From NCBI GenBank assembly GCA_030019105.1, contig JASEGY010000151.1:1-7835 (forward strand): a stretch of DNA of 7,835 nucleotides. The letters run 5' to 3'. The notes below the pieces were generated by a model. It had not been told where the DNA came from. It ran no database searches and was given only the letters and a program-made list of their open reading frames with translations. Every line of letters begins with the position of its first letter. Positions within the stretch are counted from its first letter, which is position 1. Below are positions 7,170 through 7,835 of this stretch, piece by piece. The DNA is from a bacterium. GTDB lineage: Bacteria > UBA9089 > JASEGY01. The translations under genes and the position numbers were made by a program.

Positions 7170-7186
7170 TTGGCACGCTATTTGCT
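7170..7186 (+). promoter_or_regulatory. Sigma-54 (-24/-12) promoter for the last receiver gene
   Basis: TTGGCACGCTATTTGCT matches the sigma-54 consensus YTGGCACGrNNNTTGCW at all conserved positions except the weak purine. GG (7172-7173) and GC (7184-7185) have the required spacing. Transcription would start near 7197 and run toward the receiver gene at 7389, leaving a leader of about 190 nt. The window also encodes a sigma-54 activator (70-1449), which strengthens the call. Confidence 0.8.
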
Positions 7187-7217
7187 ACATAAAATAGGTA
7201 AAAAGAGATTTCCAAAA

Positions 7218-7343
7218 GGTAAGCGTTCACGGGTTCAGGGTTCACGGTTCACGGTTGAGGAAAGCAGCGAAAAACGGGCGATGAACAAGGCCGAAAGACG
7301 CAACAACCCTGAACGTTGAACCATGAACCTGTGAACGGTTACC
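7218..7343. repeat. Large imperfect heptamer palindrome flanked by direct repeats
   Basis: Arms 7218-7260 and 7301-7343 match in inverted orientation at 35 of 43 positions around a 40-base loop. Both arms are strings of GTTCANN-type heptamers (GTTCACG, GTTCAGG, GTTCATG, GTTCAAC), and most mismatches fall at every seventh base. The 11-bp sequence CCAAAAGGTAA occurs at both edges (7212-7222 and 7344-7354), although its last five bases overlap the left arm. A near copy lacking the first C is at 7019-7028. The palindrome lies within the predicted sigma-54 transcript leader and could form a strong RNA hairpin before the gene. Confidence 0.85.
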
Positions 7344-7374
7344 CCAAAAGGTAAATCTCGAAGAAACGAAAGGG

Positions 7375-7380
7375 AAGGAG
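7375..7380 (+). promoter_or_regulatory. Ribosome-binding site that sets the start of the receiver at 7389
   Basis: AAGGAG ends eight bases before ATG 7389. The in-frame GTG at 7380 overlaps this motif, so it is unlikely to be the start. Confidence 0.85.
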
Positions 7381-7388
7381 TGATAACG

Positions 7389-7799
7389 ATGAACCGAAAA
7401 GGCAGTATCTTGGTAGTTGATGATGAAGAAGGTGTAAGGCAGATAACAGGTGAGATCCTTAAATTTGAAGGTTATAATACCACCCTGGCCAATGATGGCT
7501 ATGAGGCAATAGAGAAAGTAAAGACAACTGTTTTTGATATTATCCTCTTAGATATTATGATGCCGGGAATGAATGGATTAGAGACCTTCCTTAAGGTGAA
7601 GAATATCTGTCCTCAAACGGTAGTCATTTTGATGACGGCCTATGCAGCGGAGATCCTAATAAAAGAGGCTATCAAGGAAGGGGTCTTCGACGTCATTTAT
7701 AAACCTTTTAGCATAGCCGTAATAATAGGTGTGGTAGAAAGGGCCCTAAAGAAGTCTCTTCTGTCAGGCAAGCATTTAAAGTATCCTCTTCAAATTTAA
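7389..7799 (+). CDS. Stand-alone CheY-like response regulator receiver under sigma-54 promoter
   Basis: This is a 136-residue single-domain receiver. Active-site residues are D11/D12 in LVVDDEE, phosphoacceptor D55 in IILLDIMMPG, T83 in LMTAY and K105 in IYKPFS. The segment MTAYAAEILIKEAIKEGVFDVIYKPF resembles the receivers of NtrC-type and related proteins, but there is no output domain. The receiver fold ends near residue 122. The tail beyond it (SLLSGKHLKYPLQI) looks non-conserved, and its last five codons plus stop lie inside the right inverted-repeat arm (from 7781). The repeat may therefore have replaced the original 3' end or linker. The gene is expected to be transcribed from the sigma-54 promoter at 7170-7186, separately from the other genes. 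It may be a phosphate sink, a phosphorelay intermediate, or a truncated larger regulator. Confidence 0.93.
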   Translation: MNRKGSILVVDDEEGVRQITGEILKFEGYNTTLANDGYEAIEKVKTTVFDIILLDIMMPGMNGLETFLKVKNICPQTVVILMTAYAAEILIKEAIKEGVFDVIYKPFSIAVIIGVVERALKKSLLSGKHLKYPLQI

Positions 7800-7833
7800 T
7801 GGGTATCTGTTGTAAGTTGTAGGTTGTAGGTTC
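7781..7833. repeat. Right arm of window-flanking inverted repeat with heptamer array
   Basis: This is the reverse complement of 1-53, with a perfect 41-bp match (7781-7821). It supplies the last codons and stop of the receiver gene, then runs into heptamers GTTGTAA (7809-7815), GTTGTAG (7816-7822), GTTGTAG (7823-7829) and GTT. The mismatches to the left arm are all in the heptamer part, which looks free to vary. The array may continue past the window edge. Confidence 0.9.
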
Positions 7834-7835
7834 GC

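Larger units (their letters stand above)
6985..7388 (+). other. 404-bp non-coding regulatory and repeat region
   Basis: No convincing protein gene is visible on either strand. The stretch holds, in order: directly repeated GTGCCGCAAAA motifs (6991-7023), an AT- and pyrimidine-rich segment with nothing recognisable (about 7029-7157), a sigma-54 promoter (7170-7186), a large heptamer palindrome (7218-7343) and the ribosome-binding site of the last gene (7375-7380). CGCCTGG at 7061-7067 and CCAGGCG at 7158-7164 form a short, distant inverted pair of unknown meaning. Confidence 0.7.

Noticed and set aside
6985..7170. Degraded HATPase_c remnant after the DHp-only gene
   Set aside because: Reading on past the stop gives a few non-kinase residues and another stop; I saw no N, G1 or G2 box in the forward frames.
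7218..7343. CRISPR array
   Set aside because: The repeats are 7 bp with no spacers of regular length and are arranged as a palindrome.
7459..7470. TTAAATTTGAAG, also present in the flanking repeat at 35-46
   Set aside because: Here it encodes LKFEG-type residues common in receiver domains. A 12-bp AT-rich match is probably chance.

Overview
The window looks like chromosomal DNA from an uncultivated, diderm (Gram-negative-type) bacterium. Four things point that way: a sigma-54 activator of the NtrC type, a good -24/-12 promoter, a secreted LysM/FecR protein, and heavy use of AGA/AGG and ATA codons at moderate GC. Short palindromic repeats are dense between the genes, which is common in metagenome-derived candidate phyla. 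I cannot name the lineage from sequence alone. All genes lie on the + strand and almost all belong to two-component signalling.

Layout. Positions 1-53 hold one arm of an inverted repeat, whose partner is at 7781-7833, so the whole signalling cluster lies between the two arms. Next come three tightly packed genes that look like one operon. 70-1449 is an NtrC-family response regulator (receiver, AAA+ sigma-54 activator, Fis-type HTH). 1456-3891 is an exported LysM-FecR-Fn3/Ig-like repeat protein. 3912-6227 is a membrane histidine kinase with a periplasmic CHASE2 sensor, a PAS domain and a complete kinase core. A repeat-rich gap (6228-6407) carries a perfect hairpin and a nested MITE-like palindrome. 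Two overlapping small genes follow: a CheY-like receiver (6408-6788) and a 67-aa protein that is only a histidine-kinase DHp (HisKA) domain with no ATPase (6781-6984). The last gap (6985-7388) has a near-consensus sigma-54 promoter at 7170-7186, directly repeated motifs about 150-180 bp upstream of it, and a large imperfect palindrome in the presumed leader. It ends at a third receiver gene (7389-7799), whose last codons lie inside the right inverted-repeat arm.

How it may work (inference). The envelope protein and the CHASE2 kinase would sense something at the cell envelope. The kinase would phosphorylate the NtrC-type regulator and perhaps the stand-alone receivers. The activated NtrC-type protein could then switch on the sigma-54 promoter that drives the last receiver, giving a feed-forward or feedback step. 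The DHp-only protein could be a phosphotransfer or dimerisation partner for the receiver it overlaps, or the remnant of a kinase truncated by repeat-associated rearrangement.

The most unusual points are the DHp-only gene, the self-contained sigma-54 circuit, and a family of GTT-N4 heptamer palindromes seen at four places, including both ends of the window.
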